From Cognatundibacterium curvum (lineage in GTDB: Bacteria; Pseudomonadota; Gammaproteobacteria; Burkholderiales; Burkholderiaceae_D): a DNA stretch of 64,000 bases. Where the stretch lies: the NCBI RefSeq assembly GCF_014284235.1, contig NZ_JACOGD010000002.1, forward strand, positions 248,001-312,000, read 5' to 3'. The stretch's first letter is position 1. Every line of letters starts with the position of its first letter. Of the stretch, positions 1 through 8,692 are shown one piece after another. A model generated the notes under the pieces. It saw only the letters and a program-made list of their open reading frames with translations. It ran no database searches and was not told the DNA's origin. Position numbers and translations under genes: made by a program.

Positions 1-1137
1 GTTGGTGAAGGTGCGGGTGTGAGTCGTATGCGCGGCTTCTTGCTGTCGCTGGCCTATGTGCTTGGGATGTCGCTGGTCTACACCGGCATGGGCGTCGCTG
101 CTGGTCTGGCTGGCGAAGGCTTGGCGGCGACTTTGCAAAATCCCTGGGTGCTGGGTGCTTTCTCTGCGCTGATGGTGTTGCTGGCCTTGTCCATGTTCAA
201 TGTCTATCAATTGCAGATGCCTGCAGCCTTGCAGACGCGCCTGACGCAGGTGTCTGAAGGCCAGCGCAACAGCAAGGCAGGCAAGCTGATCGGCGTTTTC
301 CTGATGGGCGCGATTTCTGCCCTGATCGTCGGCCCTTGCGTGACTGGCCCGCTGATAGGTGCGCTGGTCTACATCAGCCAGACCCGTGACGTGTTAGTCG
401 GTGGTGCGGCGATGTTTGCGATCGCCATCGGTATGGGGGTGCCTTTGCTGTTAATCGGTATTTCAGCCGGTAGCCTGTTACCCAGAACCGGTATGTGGAT
501 GGAATACATCAAACGCTTCTTTGGTGTGCTGATGCTGGGCATGGCCTTGTGGATGATTTCTCCTGTGATTCCGGCCTGGTTGCAAATGACGGGTTGGGCG
601 CTTTTATTGCTGGCTTATGCGGCTTATCTGTTGTGGATACAGCGCTCGGGCCTGTTAGCGAAAGCTTTTGGCCTGCTGTTCGGTTTGCTGGGCGCAATCC
701 AGCTGGTGGGCGTGGCGACCGGTGGTCGCGATGTGTATGCGCCGCTGGCACACTTGTTGGGTACTCAGGTACACGGCGCCAGCTTCCAGCGTGTAAGAAC
801 GGTGGCTGAACTCGATGCCGCGCTGGCGCAAAACAAAGGCAAGACTGCGATGCTGGATTTTTATGCAGACTGGTGCGTGTCTTGTAAAGAAATGGAAAAG
901 CTGACCTTCACCGATCCAGCCGTCAAAGCGAAGATGGAAGCGATGCTCTTATTGCAGGTAGACGTGACTGCGAATAACGAGGATGATAAGGCACTGCTCA
1001 AACGCTTTGGCCTGTTTGGTCCGCCGGGTATCATCTTCTTCAATCAACAGGCGCAAGAGATCGCGGGCAGTCGCGTGGTCGGTTATCAGAATGCAGAGAA
1101 GTTCCTGCAATCGCTGAGCAAAACCGATCAGCCTTAA
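1..1137 (+). CDS. dsbD: DsbD, thiol:disulfide interchange protein (5' end cut by window)
   Basis: Carries electrons from cytoplasmic thioredoxin across the inner membrane to periplasmic partners such as DsbC and cytochrome c assembly. The frame is open from base 1, so the N-terminal periplasmic domain and the first membrane segments lie outside; 378 codons remain. Visible are several hydrophobic segments, the second membrane cysteine in GPCVTGPLIGALVY (matching the GPC/SPC-T-PL motif of DsbD), and a C-terminal thioredoxin fold with the active site DWCVSCKEMEK. The GTG/ATG codons near base 19 are internal and not a real start. A periplasmic electron supply fits the cytochrome c assembly and msrPQ genes a few kb away. 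Identification is firm; only the 5' end is missing. Confidence 0.95.
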   Translation, partial: VGEGAGVSRMRGFLLSLAYVLGMSLVYTGMGVAAGLAGEGLAATLQNPWVLGAFSALMVLLALSMFNVYQLQMPAALQTRLTQVSEGQRNSKAGKLIGVFLMGAISALIVGPCVTGPLIGALVYISQTRDVLVGGAAMFAIAIGMGVPLLLIGISAGSLLPRTGMWMEYIKRFFGVLMLGMALWMISPVIPAWLQMTGWALLLLAYAAYLLWIQRSGLLAKAFGLLFGLLGAIQLVGVATGGRDVYAPLAHLLGTQVHGASFQRVRTVAELDAALAQNKGKTAMLDFYADWCVSCKEMEKLTFTDPAVKAKMEAMLLLQVDVTANNEDDKALLKRFGLFGPPGIIFFNQQAQEIAGSRVVGYQNAEKFLQSLSKTDQP

Positions 1138-1153
1138 GCGCTGGCTGGGCACT

Positions 1154-1187
1154 GAGATGCTTATAACTGTTTATATATAAGCATCTC
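1154..1187. repeat. Perfect 12-bp inverted repeat between dsbD and peroxiredoxin gene
   Basis: GAGATGCTTATA at 1154–1165 is exactly complementary to 1176–1187, with a 10-base AT-rich loop. There is no long T run after it, so it is either a weak terminator for dsbD or an operator for the peroxiredoxin gene, which starts about 70 bases downstream. The sequence does not decide between them. Confidence 0.55.
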
Positions 1188-1256
1188 ACTTATCTGTACT
1201 TGAATGTGCGGCCTCACCGGTTTTATAGTGCAGTCTTGGTTCTTATGGAGAAAAAC

Positions 1257-1895
1257 ATGACTTTACGTTTAGGCGATATTGCACCGGATTTTGAGCAGGA
1301 TTCCTCAGTTGGTCCTCTGAAGTTTCATGAGTGGGCTGGCAATTCATGGGTGGTGTTGTTTTCCCATCCTGCCGATTTCACACCCGTCTGCACCACAGAG
1401 CTGGGTCTTACGGCCAAGCTGAAGCCAGAATTTGATAAACGCAATGTCAAGGCCATCGCCTTGTCCGTTGATGGCGCGCAATCGCATCTGGATTGGATTA
1501 AAGATATCGAAGAAACCCAAAAAACAGTGGTGGGCTTCCCTATCATCGCCGATGCAGACCGTAAGGTCGCCGCGTTGTTTGACATGATACATCCTAACCA
1601 GTCCGAGACCGTGACGGTACGTTCGCTGTTCATCATCGATCCAAACAAAAAAGTCCGCCTGATCATCACCTACCCTTTGACCACTGGCCGTAACTTTGAT
1701 GAAGTGCTGCGCGTGATCGACGCGCTGCAACTGACCGATGGTTATACCGTGGCAACACCAGGTAACTGGCGCGATGGTGACGACGTGATTATTCCTTTGT
1801 CGATCAAAGATGAAGAAGTGATCAAACAAAAATACCCGAAAGGCTATCAGGCACCTAAACCTTATCTGCGCATTACACCGCAGCCGAATAAATAA
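1257..1895 (+). CDS. 1-Cys peroxiredoxin (Prx6/AhpC-TSA family)
   Basis: Thiol peroxidase that reduces hydrogen peroxide and organic hydroperoxides in the cytoplasm. The 212-residue product has the peroxidatic motif DFTPVCTTE with Cys45, and the extended C-terminal domain of the Prx6 subgroup (PGNWRDGDDVIIPLSIKDEE), which is typical in length. The start at 1257 is chosen because GGAG lies 7 bases upstream; an in-frame extension back to 1200 has no ribosome site. It is a single-gene unit, preceded by an inverted repeat and followed by a strong terminator. Family call is firm; the reductant is unknown. Confidence 0.93.
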   Translation: MTLRLGDIAPDFEQDSSVGPLKFHEWAGNSWVVLFSHPADFTPVCTTELGLTAKLKPEFDKRNVKAIALSVDGAQSHLDWIKDIEETQKTVVGFPIIADADRKVAALFDMIHPNQSETVTVRSLFIIDPNKKVRLIITYPLTTGRNFDEVLRVIDALQLTDGYTVATPGNWRDGDDVIIPLSIKDEEVIKQKYPKGYQAPKPYLRITPQPNK

Positions 1896-1916
1896 GTGCT
1901 GCCCAAGCTATCAGTG

Positions 1917-1947
1917 AAAAACCCCGGTCTTTGCACCGGGGTTTTTC
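1917..1947. terminator. Bidirectional Rho-independent terminator
   Basis: A 12-bp stem AAAAACCCCGGT (1917–1928) pairs with ACCGGGGTTTTT (1935–1946) around a 6-base loop, with T runs on both strands. It ends the peroxiredoxin transcript and can also stop the convergent acetyltransferase transcript. Confidence 0.93.
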
Positions 1948-2001
1948 TTGTCTGTGAAGTTTGGGTTCCCACATTTCAGAGCACGGAGCATGACACCCTG
2001 A

Positions 2002-2538
2002 TCAGGTACTCTGTAAAGCTTCCCATTCGCTGCGCAACAAGGCATACATCCTGACATCGACAAAGCGTCCGCGGTTGTAGCCAGCGCCGTGTGCGATGCC
2101 TTCGAATTGAAAGCCATTGTTGATCGCGACTTTTTCAGAGCCGGTATTGCCAGCTTCCATGTGAATTTCCAGCCGGTTCAGCAAGGTGGTTTCAAACAGA
2201 TAGCGCGTGAGCAGTGCCACTGCTTCGCTCATGATGCCTTTGCCATGGAAGGCGGTAGAAAACAGGGAGTAACCGATTTCGCGTGACTGAAAGTACGGCA
2301 CTGTCTTGAAATGAAACACCCGGCCCAGTATCTGTTCATCGTCACCGATGATCAGAAAGTATTCCATGTTTTCTTTAGAGCTGTGCTGCTCCTCAAAGCG
2401 TTTTTCTAGCTGGCCCGGCAGCATCAGTTCGGTCGGCAGCCAGGGGCCGCGTGCGTCCAGATCATTGAGTAAGTGGATGAGTTGCGGAATTTCTTCTTTT
2501 TTAGGGTGACGCAAATAAAAGCAGCTGCCGCGTAGCAT
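2002..2538 (-). CDS. GNAT family N-acetyltransferase (RimJ/RimL-like)
   Basis: A 178-residue acyl-CoA-dependent N-acetyltransferase of the RimJ/RimL-like subgroup. The fold is recognisable from the N-terminal YLRHPKKEE segment, the central REIGYSLFSTAFHGKGIMSEA stretch that forms the acetyl-CoA pyrophosphate loop (FHGKGI), and the late N-x-GS-x-KVAINNGF-x-FEG motif typical of this group. GAAGGAGACACC stands directly before the ATG at 2538, giving a strong start. It is monocistronic and convergent with the peroxiredoxin gene. The substrate (ribosomal protein N-terminus, antibiotic or small amine) cannot be read from sequence. Confidence 0.85.
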   Translation of the reverse strand: MLRGSCFYLRHPKKEEIPQLIHLLNDLDARGPWLPTELMLPGQLEKRFEEQHSSKENMEYFLIIGDDEQILGRVFHFKTVPYFQSREIGYSLFSTAFHGKGIMSEAVALLTRYLFETTLLNRLEIHMEAGNTGSEKVAINNGFQFEGIAHGAGYNRGRFVDVRMYALLRSEWEALQST

Positions 2539-2674
2539 GGTGTCTCCTTCAAATCAAAAGTATAGACTGAATGAATATGCGCCTTCCCAAACGAAATGCC
2601 TTGGAAAGGCGCATGAATACTCAGTCTCTGTTTCTGCGTTTAAGTTAAATCTGCTCAGCTCTGTCCAGCTCAGC

Positions 2675-4108
2675 TCAGCGCATAGGCGTGATGTGCTCGG
2701 CATAGTCATACAAAGCGCCGAGGATTTCTTCGGTACGCTCATCGGCCTCTTCAGATAAGGCATCGATGCGCTCGAAAAAAGCGTCGACGGTCATGGCCTG
2801 GCCAGCGCCATCGTGTAAGCGCGCGGCGCGGTGCTCTTCCCAGGCAAGGCTTTCTTCCTGGCTCAGACTATCGGGGAAATTACGGGCACGATAGCGGAAC
2901 AATAATTCTTCCAGACGTTTGTCCTGAAATGCCAGCGAACGCTGTGCGATTTCTTCGCCGGATAGTTCGCGTAGCTGATTCAATAGCTTGCGGTCAGCCG
3001 CACCGATAAAGCCATTGTATAAATCCTCATCCACATCATTGGCAGCGCTTTGCGGACGATCAAATACGGCTTCCCAGATCGCCTGCATATCGGGTGCGGC
3101 GGCCGCCAGTTCGGCATGCGCCAGGATGCTGCTCATATCGATGCCCCAATGCGCGGCGCGTTCTGCGCTCAGGGTATTGAGCTTGCTGATCACGATGGGC
3201 GACTTATTGATGTGGATGGTTTTCAGCGGCAAGCGGCTCACGCCTTCCGGCAATTCGCTGGCCTTGCTAAACATCCTCAGTTGTATCTGCTCTGCCGACA
3301 GCTGGAATAACTCAGTCGGATCAGCCTGCAAATCCCAGACGATGATTTCGTTTTTATTGGTCGGATGCATAGCCAGTGGCCACACCACGCTGATGCAGCC
3401 GCGTTCAGCCGGGATCATGCCACTCACATGCAGCAGCGGGCGGCGCTGCGGCCAGCCTATTTCTTCCATCACTCTTTCTTTTTTACGCAGACCGAGGCAG
3501 AAGTCAAACAGGCGCGGATTATTTTGTTTGACTAAACGGGCCATCGCGATGGTCGCGCGCACATCGGACAAGGCGTCATGCGCGGCTGTATGCGCGATGC
3601 CATTGGCCTGAGTCAGATGCTCCAGCCGGAAGCTGGGTTTGCCGTCTTCATGTTGCGGCCACTGTATGCCGTCGGGGCGCAGCGCATAGGCGGTGCGTAC
3701 TACATCGAGTAAATCCCAGCGGCTGCAATTGTTTTGCCACTCGCGTGCATACGGATCGATCAGATTGCGCCAGAACAGAAAGCGCGTCACTTCATCATCA
3801 AAGCGTATCGTGTTGTAACCCACACCGATGGTGCCGCTTTGGGCGAAGGCGGCTTCTATTTGCTGCGCGAATTCATGTTCAGGTATGCCGTGTTCCAGAC
3901 AGGTTTGCGGTGTGATACCGGTAATCAGGCAAGAGACCGGGTCCGGCAAAAAGTCGGGCGCAGGCTGGCAATACAGCATCAGCTCTTCGCCGGTTTCATT
4001 CAGCTCGGCATCGGTGCGTATCGCAGCGAATTGCGCCGGACGGTCGCGGCGCGGCACGGCGCCAAAGGTTTCATAGTCGTGCCAGAGAAAACTTAATTCT
4101 TGATTCAT
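2675..4108 (-). CDS. sbcB: Exodeoxyribonuclease I
   Basis: Processive 3'-to-5' exonuclease on single-stranded DNA, used in recombination and mismatch repair. The 477-residue length matches ExoI. The N-terminal FLWHDYETFG carries the first acidic pair of the DnaQ-like (DEDDh) active site; VGYNTIRFDDEVTRFLFWRN holds the second acidic motif; HDALSDVRATIAMA holds the closing His and Asp. The SH3-like and helical C-terminal regions specific to ExoI follow. The ribosome site before the ATG at 4108 is weak. It lies just downstream of and codirectional with the CorA-family gene, separated by 38 bases, so co-transcription is possible. Confidence 0.95.
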   Translation of the reverse strand: MNQELSFLWHDYETFGAVPRRDRPAQFAAIRTDAELNETGEELMLYCQPAPDFLPDPVSCLITGITPQTCLEHGIPEHEFAQQIEAAFAQSGTIGVGYNTIRFDDEVTRFLFWRNLIDPYAREWQNNCSRWDLLDVVRTAYALRPDGIQWPQHEDGKPSFRLEHLTQANGIAHTAAHDALSDVRATIAMARLVKQNNPRLFDFCLGLRKKERVMEEIGWPQRRPLLHVSGMIPAERGCISVVWPLAMHPTNKNEIIVWDLQADPTELFQLSAEQIQLRMFSKASELPEGVSRLPLKTIHINKSPIVISKLNTLSAERAAHWGIDMSSILAHAELAAAAPDMQAIWEAVFDRPQSAANDVDEDLYNGFIGAADRKLLNQLRELSGEEIAQRSLAFQDKRLEELLFRYRARNFPDSLSQEESLAWEEHRAARLHDGAGQAMTVDAFFERIDALSEEADERTEEILGALYDYAEHITPMR

Positions 4109-4146
4109 AAGTCGTGTTTACTTTCTTGGAGCTGACGCCAACATGG

Positions 4147-5250
4147 TCAGCGTCGTTCCCGCAATTGATCTTCCAGATAGCGCTGGCGGCGGAATACCAG
4201 CAACAGCACCACCACGATCAGCAGCATCGCGCCCATTGTGATCCAGAATCCCATTTTGTCCTTCAATAAGGGCATCACTTCGAAGTTCATACCGAAGATG
4301 CCGGTGATCAGGGTCAGTGGCATGAACAGCGCCGTGATCACTGTCAGCGTGCGCATGATTTCGCTGGTACGGTGCGCCATCGCTGAAAAATGAATTTGCA
4401 CCGCCGATTCAAGTGAAGCTTCGAGGCGCCGCGCATGATTCAGCACGCGGCTGATATGCTCCATCACATCATTGGTGCGCACCAGCAGTAAGTCTTTGGC
4501 GCGGCCCTGATCATCGGCTTGCCCGTCGTGGGTATCGACGATGTGATCACGCAGTTCTTGCAAGGCATCGCGCTGTTCTTCGCACAGATTATCGAGCTTA
4601 CGTAATTCCAGACGCGAGTCGAGCAAAGCCATCCAGTTGTTAAACGGACGGCGCGGGTCCAGCAGCGCATGCTGCCAGCGGTCGAGTTGTTGTGTCAGTG
4701 GCTGACGTAATTCCAGATACTGATCTACCATCGCATTCAGTAAGCGCAGCATCAGGTCTTCCGGTGAAGCCGGCAAGCGACTCGCATGCGGATTGCCTTC
4801 CGATTTTCCTTTGTAGTTCAACAGCTTTTGTCTGGCATTTTCTATCGTGCGGCTATTCGCCGCGCGCACCGTCAGCAAAGCATTTCCCAACAAAAAAAAT
4901 GCGACCGGCACCGTCGCCAGCTTATTCAGTGCGGCGGGAATCTTACGCTTGAAGGGCTCGCCATTTTCCTGACACTGCGCCGAATCAGGCTGCAGAGCCA
5001 GCTTGCGGAACACCACCATTTCATAATCATGGGTGCTGTCGAAATACGAGGGATGACTCAGATTGACCGCGTCGGTCAGATGCAGATCGTAAATGTGCAC
5101 GCCGGTGAGCGCTTCGATGCGGCTGCGCCAGGCTTCCGGATCAGCACTGACTTCATCGTGCGTGGAGTCTATCCACAGAAAGCAGTTGCTGGCCGGTGTG
5201 CAGTCCGGATTCAGCGTGACCTGATGATCATTAATGTGAAAAATATCCAT
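4147..5250 (-). CDS. CorA/ZntB family divalent cation transporter
   Basis: Inner-membrane pentameric channel-type transporter for Mg2+ or Zn2+. The 367-residue protein has a large N-terminal cytoplasmic domain with long helices and two C-terminal membrane segments. Between these lies the family signature GMN in ITGIFGMNFEVMP, followed by the second membrane segment and a basic RRQRYLEDQLRERR tail. The sequence does not clearly separate Mg2+ uptake (CorA) from Zn2+ transport (ZntB), so no symbol is given. It is codirectional with sbcB, 38 bases upstream of it. Confidence 0.88.
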   Translation of the reverse strand: MDIFHINDHQVTLNPDCTPASNCFLWIDSTHDEVSADPEAWRSRIEALTGVHIYDLHLTDAVNLSHPSYFDSTHDYEMVVFRKLALQPDSAQCQENGEPFKRKIPAALNKLATVPVAFFLLGNALLTVRAANSRTIENARQKLLNYKGKSEGNPHASRLPASPEDLMLRLLNAMVDQYLELRQPLTQQLDRWQHALLDPRRPFNNWMALLDSRLELRKLDNLCEEQRDALQELRDHIVDTHDGQADDQGRAKDLLLVRTNDVMEHISRVLNHARRLEASLESAVQIHFSAMAHRTSEIMRTLTVITALFMPLTLITGIFGMNFEVMPLLKDKMGFWITMGAMLLIVVVLLLVFRRQRYLEDQLRERR

Positions 5251-5370
5251 ATCTGGCAGAGAGGAAGCAGAAAAGCAGCATCAAAGAAGGGCTATAGCGC
5301 TGCGCCAACCGTCAGTATCGCGGTAAGGCGGCGGCTTGGCAAATGCGGCGTTGCGCAGTCAGGAAGGGAA

Positions 5371-5393
5371 GGTCAGCAGCGTGGCTGCTGACC
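5371..5393. terminator. Hairpin between hemB and corA-like gene
   Basis: GGTCAGCAGC (5371–5380) pairs perfectly with 5384–5393 around a 3-base loop. It lies 65 bases after the hemB stop codon. No T run follows on the minus strand, so it may act as a transcript-end stabiliser or a Rho-assisted stop rather than a classical terminator. Confidence 0.45.
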
Positions 5394-5419
5394 AGTATCA
5401 GTCTGATTTGTGCAGGACC

Positions 5420-6513
<1,094 letters not shown>

Positions 6514-6529
6514 TCAGAGATACATGCGT

Positions 6530-6656
6530 CTTAAGCTACAGGTTGGAGCGTACTCCATGCCTACCGCTTCTCCTCCCTGAGCGGGACACCATTCGTCCCT
6601 ATTCGAACTGGTGTTACTTTCCCCGGCAACATAGCATGATGCCGGGGATTTTTTTT
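6530..6656 (+). ncRNA. Candidate structured small RNA between hemB and engB
   Basis: The plus strand here holds three hairpins in a row and then a strong terminator, while both flanking genes read on the minus strand. Visible are TGGAG-CGTA-CTCCA near 6545–6558, an ACACCA/TGGTGT pairing around 6593–6615 that competes with GGGAC/GTCCC, and the terminator stem CCCCGGCA/TGCCGGGG. There is no reading frame of note. The 5' end is a guess because no convincing promoter was found. It does not match any RNA family I can recognise, and I tested it by eye against 6S RNA and common riboswitches. Confidence 0.5.
6621..6656 (+). terminator. Rho-independent terminator of the candidate small RNA
   Basis: CCCCGGCA (6621–6628) pairs with TGCCGGGG (6640–6647), followed by A and eight T. 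It works only in the plus direction, where no protein gene precedes it, which is the main argument for a small RNA. Confidence 0.85.
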
Positions 6657-6693
6657 AGCTGAGCGCTGCAAAACCGCGCGCCTTGCGCCTTAC

Positions 6694-7476
6694 TCAGACT
6701 GGATTGGCGTCGCTGTCTGGCAGCGCTGCATGGTTAGCGGCAGCAACAGTATCTGCATCAGTATCAGCAATAGAATCAGTGTCAGCATTGTCGGCTACTG
6801 CGGCAGGCAGTTCTTGATCCAGCCCAAGCAGTGCGCGCACAGTGGCATCCGCTTCTTCAATACCAATCCGCTTTAAGGCCGAGAATAATTGTACGCTATA
6901 CGGGAACAGCGGACCCTGGTCATCCTTGTAGCGCTCCAGCACCGTTTTGGCATGACGCAAGGCATTGGCGGATTCGTTATTGTTGAGCTTATCGGCCTTA
7001 GTCAGGATGCAGTGTATCGGGCGACCGCTAGGTGCAAACCATTCCAGCATCTGTATGTCGAGGTCGGTGAACGGACGGCGTGCATCCATGATCAGCACCA
7101 ACGCAGCGAGCTGGGTGCGGCGCTGTACATAGGCGCCGAGCAATTGGTTCCAGTGATTTTTAGCGGCACCGGGAACTTCCGCATAACCATATCCAGGCAA
7201 ATCGACCAGCATGGCGCGGATCTCATCGACCTTGGTTTCATCCTTGCGATGCATCGCAACGTGGGCGCCACCGATGGAAAAGTAATTAATGTGTTGGGTT
7301 CGTCCCGGAGTCTTTGATGCAAAACAAAGCTTCTTCTGGTTGCATAGTGTATTAATAGCGGTCGACTTGCCGGCGTTGGAACGGCCTGCGAATGCGATTT
7401 CCGGAACATGGGTCCGCGGCAGATCTCGTAAATGATTGACCGTGGTAAAAAAGCGGGCTTGCCAGAGGATAGACAT
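6694..7476 (-). CDS. engB: EngB/YihA ribosome-biogenesis GTPase
   Basis: Essential GTPase acting in assembly of the large ribosomal subunit. GTPase motifs are all present: G1 GRSNAGKST (residues 31–39), a G2 threonine in [13 protein letters not shown]3 [10 protein letters not shown], and G4 TKAD. At 260 residues it is about 40–50 longer than the usual EngB. The excess is an acidic, low-complexity C-terminal tail rich in Asp, Thr and Ala with repeated DTD units, presumably disordered. The reading frame is intact. The gene is divergent from cytochrome c4. Confidence 0.95.
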   Translation of the reverse strand: MSILWQARFFTTVNHLRDLPRTHVPEIAFAGRSNAGKSTAINTLCNQKKLCFASKTPGRTQHINYFSIGGAHVAMHRKDETKVDEIRAMLVDLPGYGYAEVPGAAKNHWNQLLGAYVQRRTQLAALVLIMDARRPFTDLDIQMLEWFAPSGRPIHCILTKADKLNNNESANALRHAKTVLERYKDDQGPLFPYSVQLFSALKRIGIEEADATVRALLGLDQELPAAVADNADTDSIADTDADTVAAANHAALPDSDANPV

Positions 7477-7513
7477 AAAGGAAAGGAAAAGTGGAAAAAT
7501 GCAACAGTTGGCC

Positions 7514-7541
7514 GTTATAACGCCTGAAAGCTATTGTACAA
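7514..7541 (-). promoter_or_regulatory. Putative sigma-70 promoter of engB
   Basis: Read on the minus strand: TTGTAC (-35, 7536–7541), 16-base spacer, TATAAC (-10, 7514–7519). It sits about 40 bases before the engB start. Prediction from consensus match only. Confidence 0.45.
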
Positions 7542-7677
7542 TAAGGGGTTAGGTAATGGGCAGCGCTATCTTTTTCCGTGCCTACTCTGGTTGCTGTTTC
7601 TCTCTTTTCCGCAGCAGCTTCGCAGCTACGTGTCGCCAACAGGGCAGATTTCTATTATTTAGTCTCAGGGTGTATGA

Positions 7678-8376
7678 ATGAAACGTGCTTACTTACCAGT
7701 TATGAAGTCTCTTGGCATGGCCGTACTGGCTTTGTCCTCCCTCACTTCAGTCGCGTATGCGAATCAGGAAGCGAAGCCTGCTAAAGCGGATGCAGCCAAA
7801 GGCGAAGCGCTGTACAAAAACGGTGATGCGGGACGCGGTATCGTCGCCTGCGCGTCATGCCATGGTGAAGCCGGAAATTCCACCATCAGCGCGAATCCAA
7901 AATTAGCTGCCCAGCATGATGCCTATCTGGTCAAACAACTCACTGAGTTCGCCAGCGGTGCGCGTAATAATGCGACCATGACCGCATTTGCCAAAAGCCT
8001 CACGGCTGACGACATGAAGAATGTCGCGGTCTATCTGAACGCACAAAAATCTGCACCGGGCGCAGCGAAAAACAAAGATATCGTCGAACTCGGCAAACAA
8101 ATTTACCGTGGCGGTATCGCTGAGAAAAATGTACCTGCCTGTGCCGGTTGCCACAGCCCGAACGGTGCCGGTATCCCAGCCCAGTTCCCGCGTATCGCCG
8201 GACAGCATCAGGATTACACGCTGGCGCAGTTACAGGCTTTCTACAATGGCTCCCGTAAAGATGGCGCAAAGATTCAGGGTTCACGCGTCAACAGCGTGCA
8301 GATGACAACGATAGCGAAGTCTATGTCTGAAGATGAAATGCGCGCAGTCGCTGATTACATCGCCGGACTGAAATAA
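7678..8376 (+). CDS. Cytochrome c4, di-haem periplasmic c-type cytochrome
   Basis: Soluble or membrane-attached periplasmic electron carrier to terminal oxidases. The 232-residue precursor has a signal peptide ending near AYA/N at residue 28. Two CXXCH haem sites follow, CASCH (C58–H62) and CAGCH (C155–H159), each in its own roughly 85-residue domain. Candidate axial methionines occur in NNATMTAF and VQMTTIAK. This two-domain layout is that of cytochrome c4. An alternative start at 7702 would still give a signal peptide. The gene stands just before the system II assembly genes that would attach its haems. Confidence 0.93.
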   Translation: MKRAYLPVMKSLGMAVLALSSLTSVAYANQEAKPAKADAAKGEALYKNGDAGRGIVACASCHGEAGNSTISANPKLAAQHDAYLVKQLTEFASGARNNATMTAFAKSLTADDMKNVAVYLNAQKSAPGAAKNKDIVELGKQIYRGGIAEKNVPACAGCHSPNGAGIPAQFPRIAGQHQDYTLAQLQAFYNGSRKDGAKIQGSRVNSVQMTTIAKSMSEDEMRAVADYIAGLK

Positions 8377-8692
8377 TATCGGATGGATTTAAAGCCGCCC
8401 CAGCGGTGCGATGGCAGCTTGTTCTGCCTGAGCAGCCAGTTCAGGATTGACGGCTAGTCGCCATGCATGACCGGGATAGCTGTAGCAGTTCCGGATGCCT
8501 GAAAAACGGCTGACTTGAAGGAATGATGAAGGGGGTGGCGCGCAGCCATCCCCTTTTTTTTGATCAGACGCCGGCCGTCGCGCGCTTGCAGCTCATCCTG
8601 GCTGATTGCTCACTGCATTCGCGTGCTGAACAGGCTCAGCGCAGGCGCATCAGGCGGAAACATGAGCCTTGTAGAATTTTCATCGGAACAGT
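8377..8692 (+). other. Intergenic region between cytochrome c4 and resB
   Basis: No gene is seen. It holds the cytochrome c4 terminator at 8529–8561 and presumably the resB promoter, for which no clear consensus is visible. Confidence 0.6.
8529..8561 (+). terminator. Rho-independent terminator after cytochrome c4
   Basis: AAGGGGGTGGC (8529–8539) pairs with GCCATCCCCTT (8545–8555, one G-T pair), followed by six further T (eight in the run). Confidence 0.9.

Noticed and set aside
6530-6656. 6S RNA identity for the hemB–engB RNA candidate
   Set aside because: Short pieces resemble the 6S central bubble, but the order of the pieces is wrong and the closing stem is absent.
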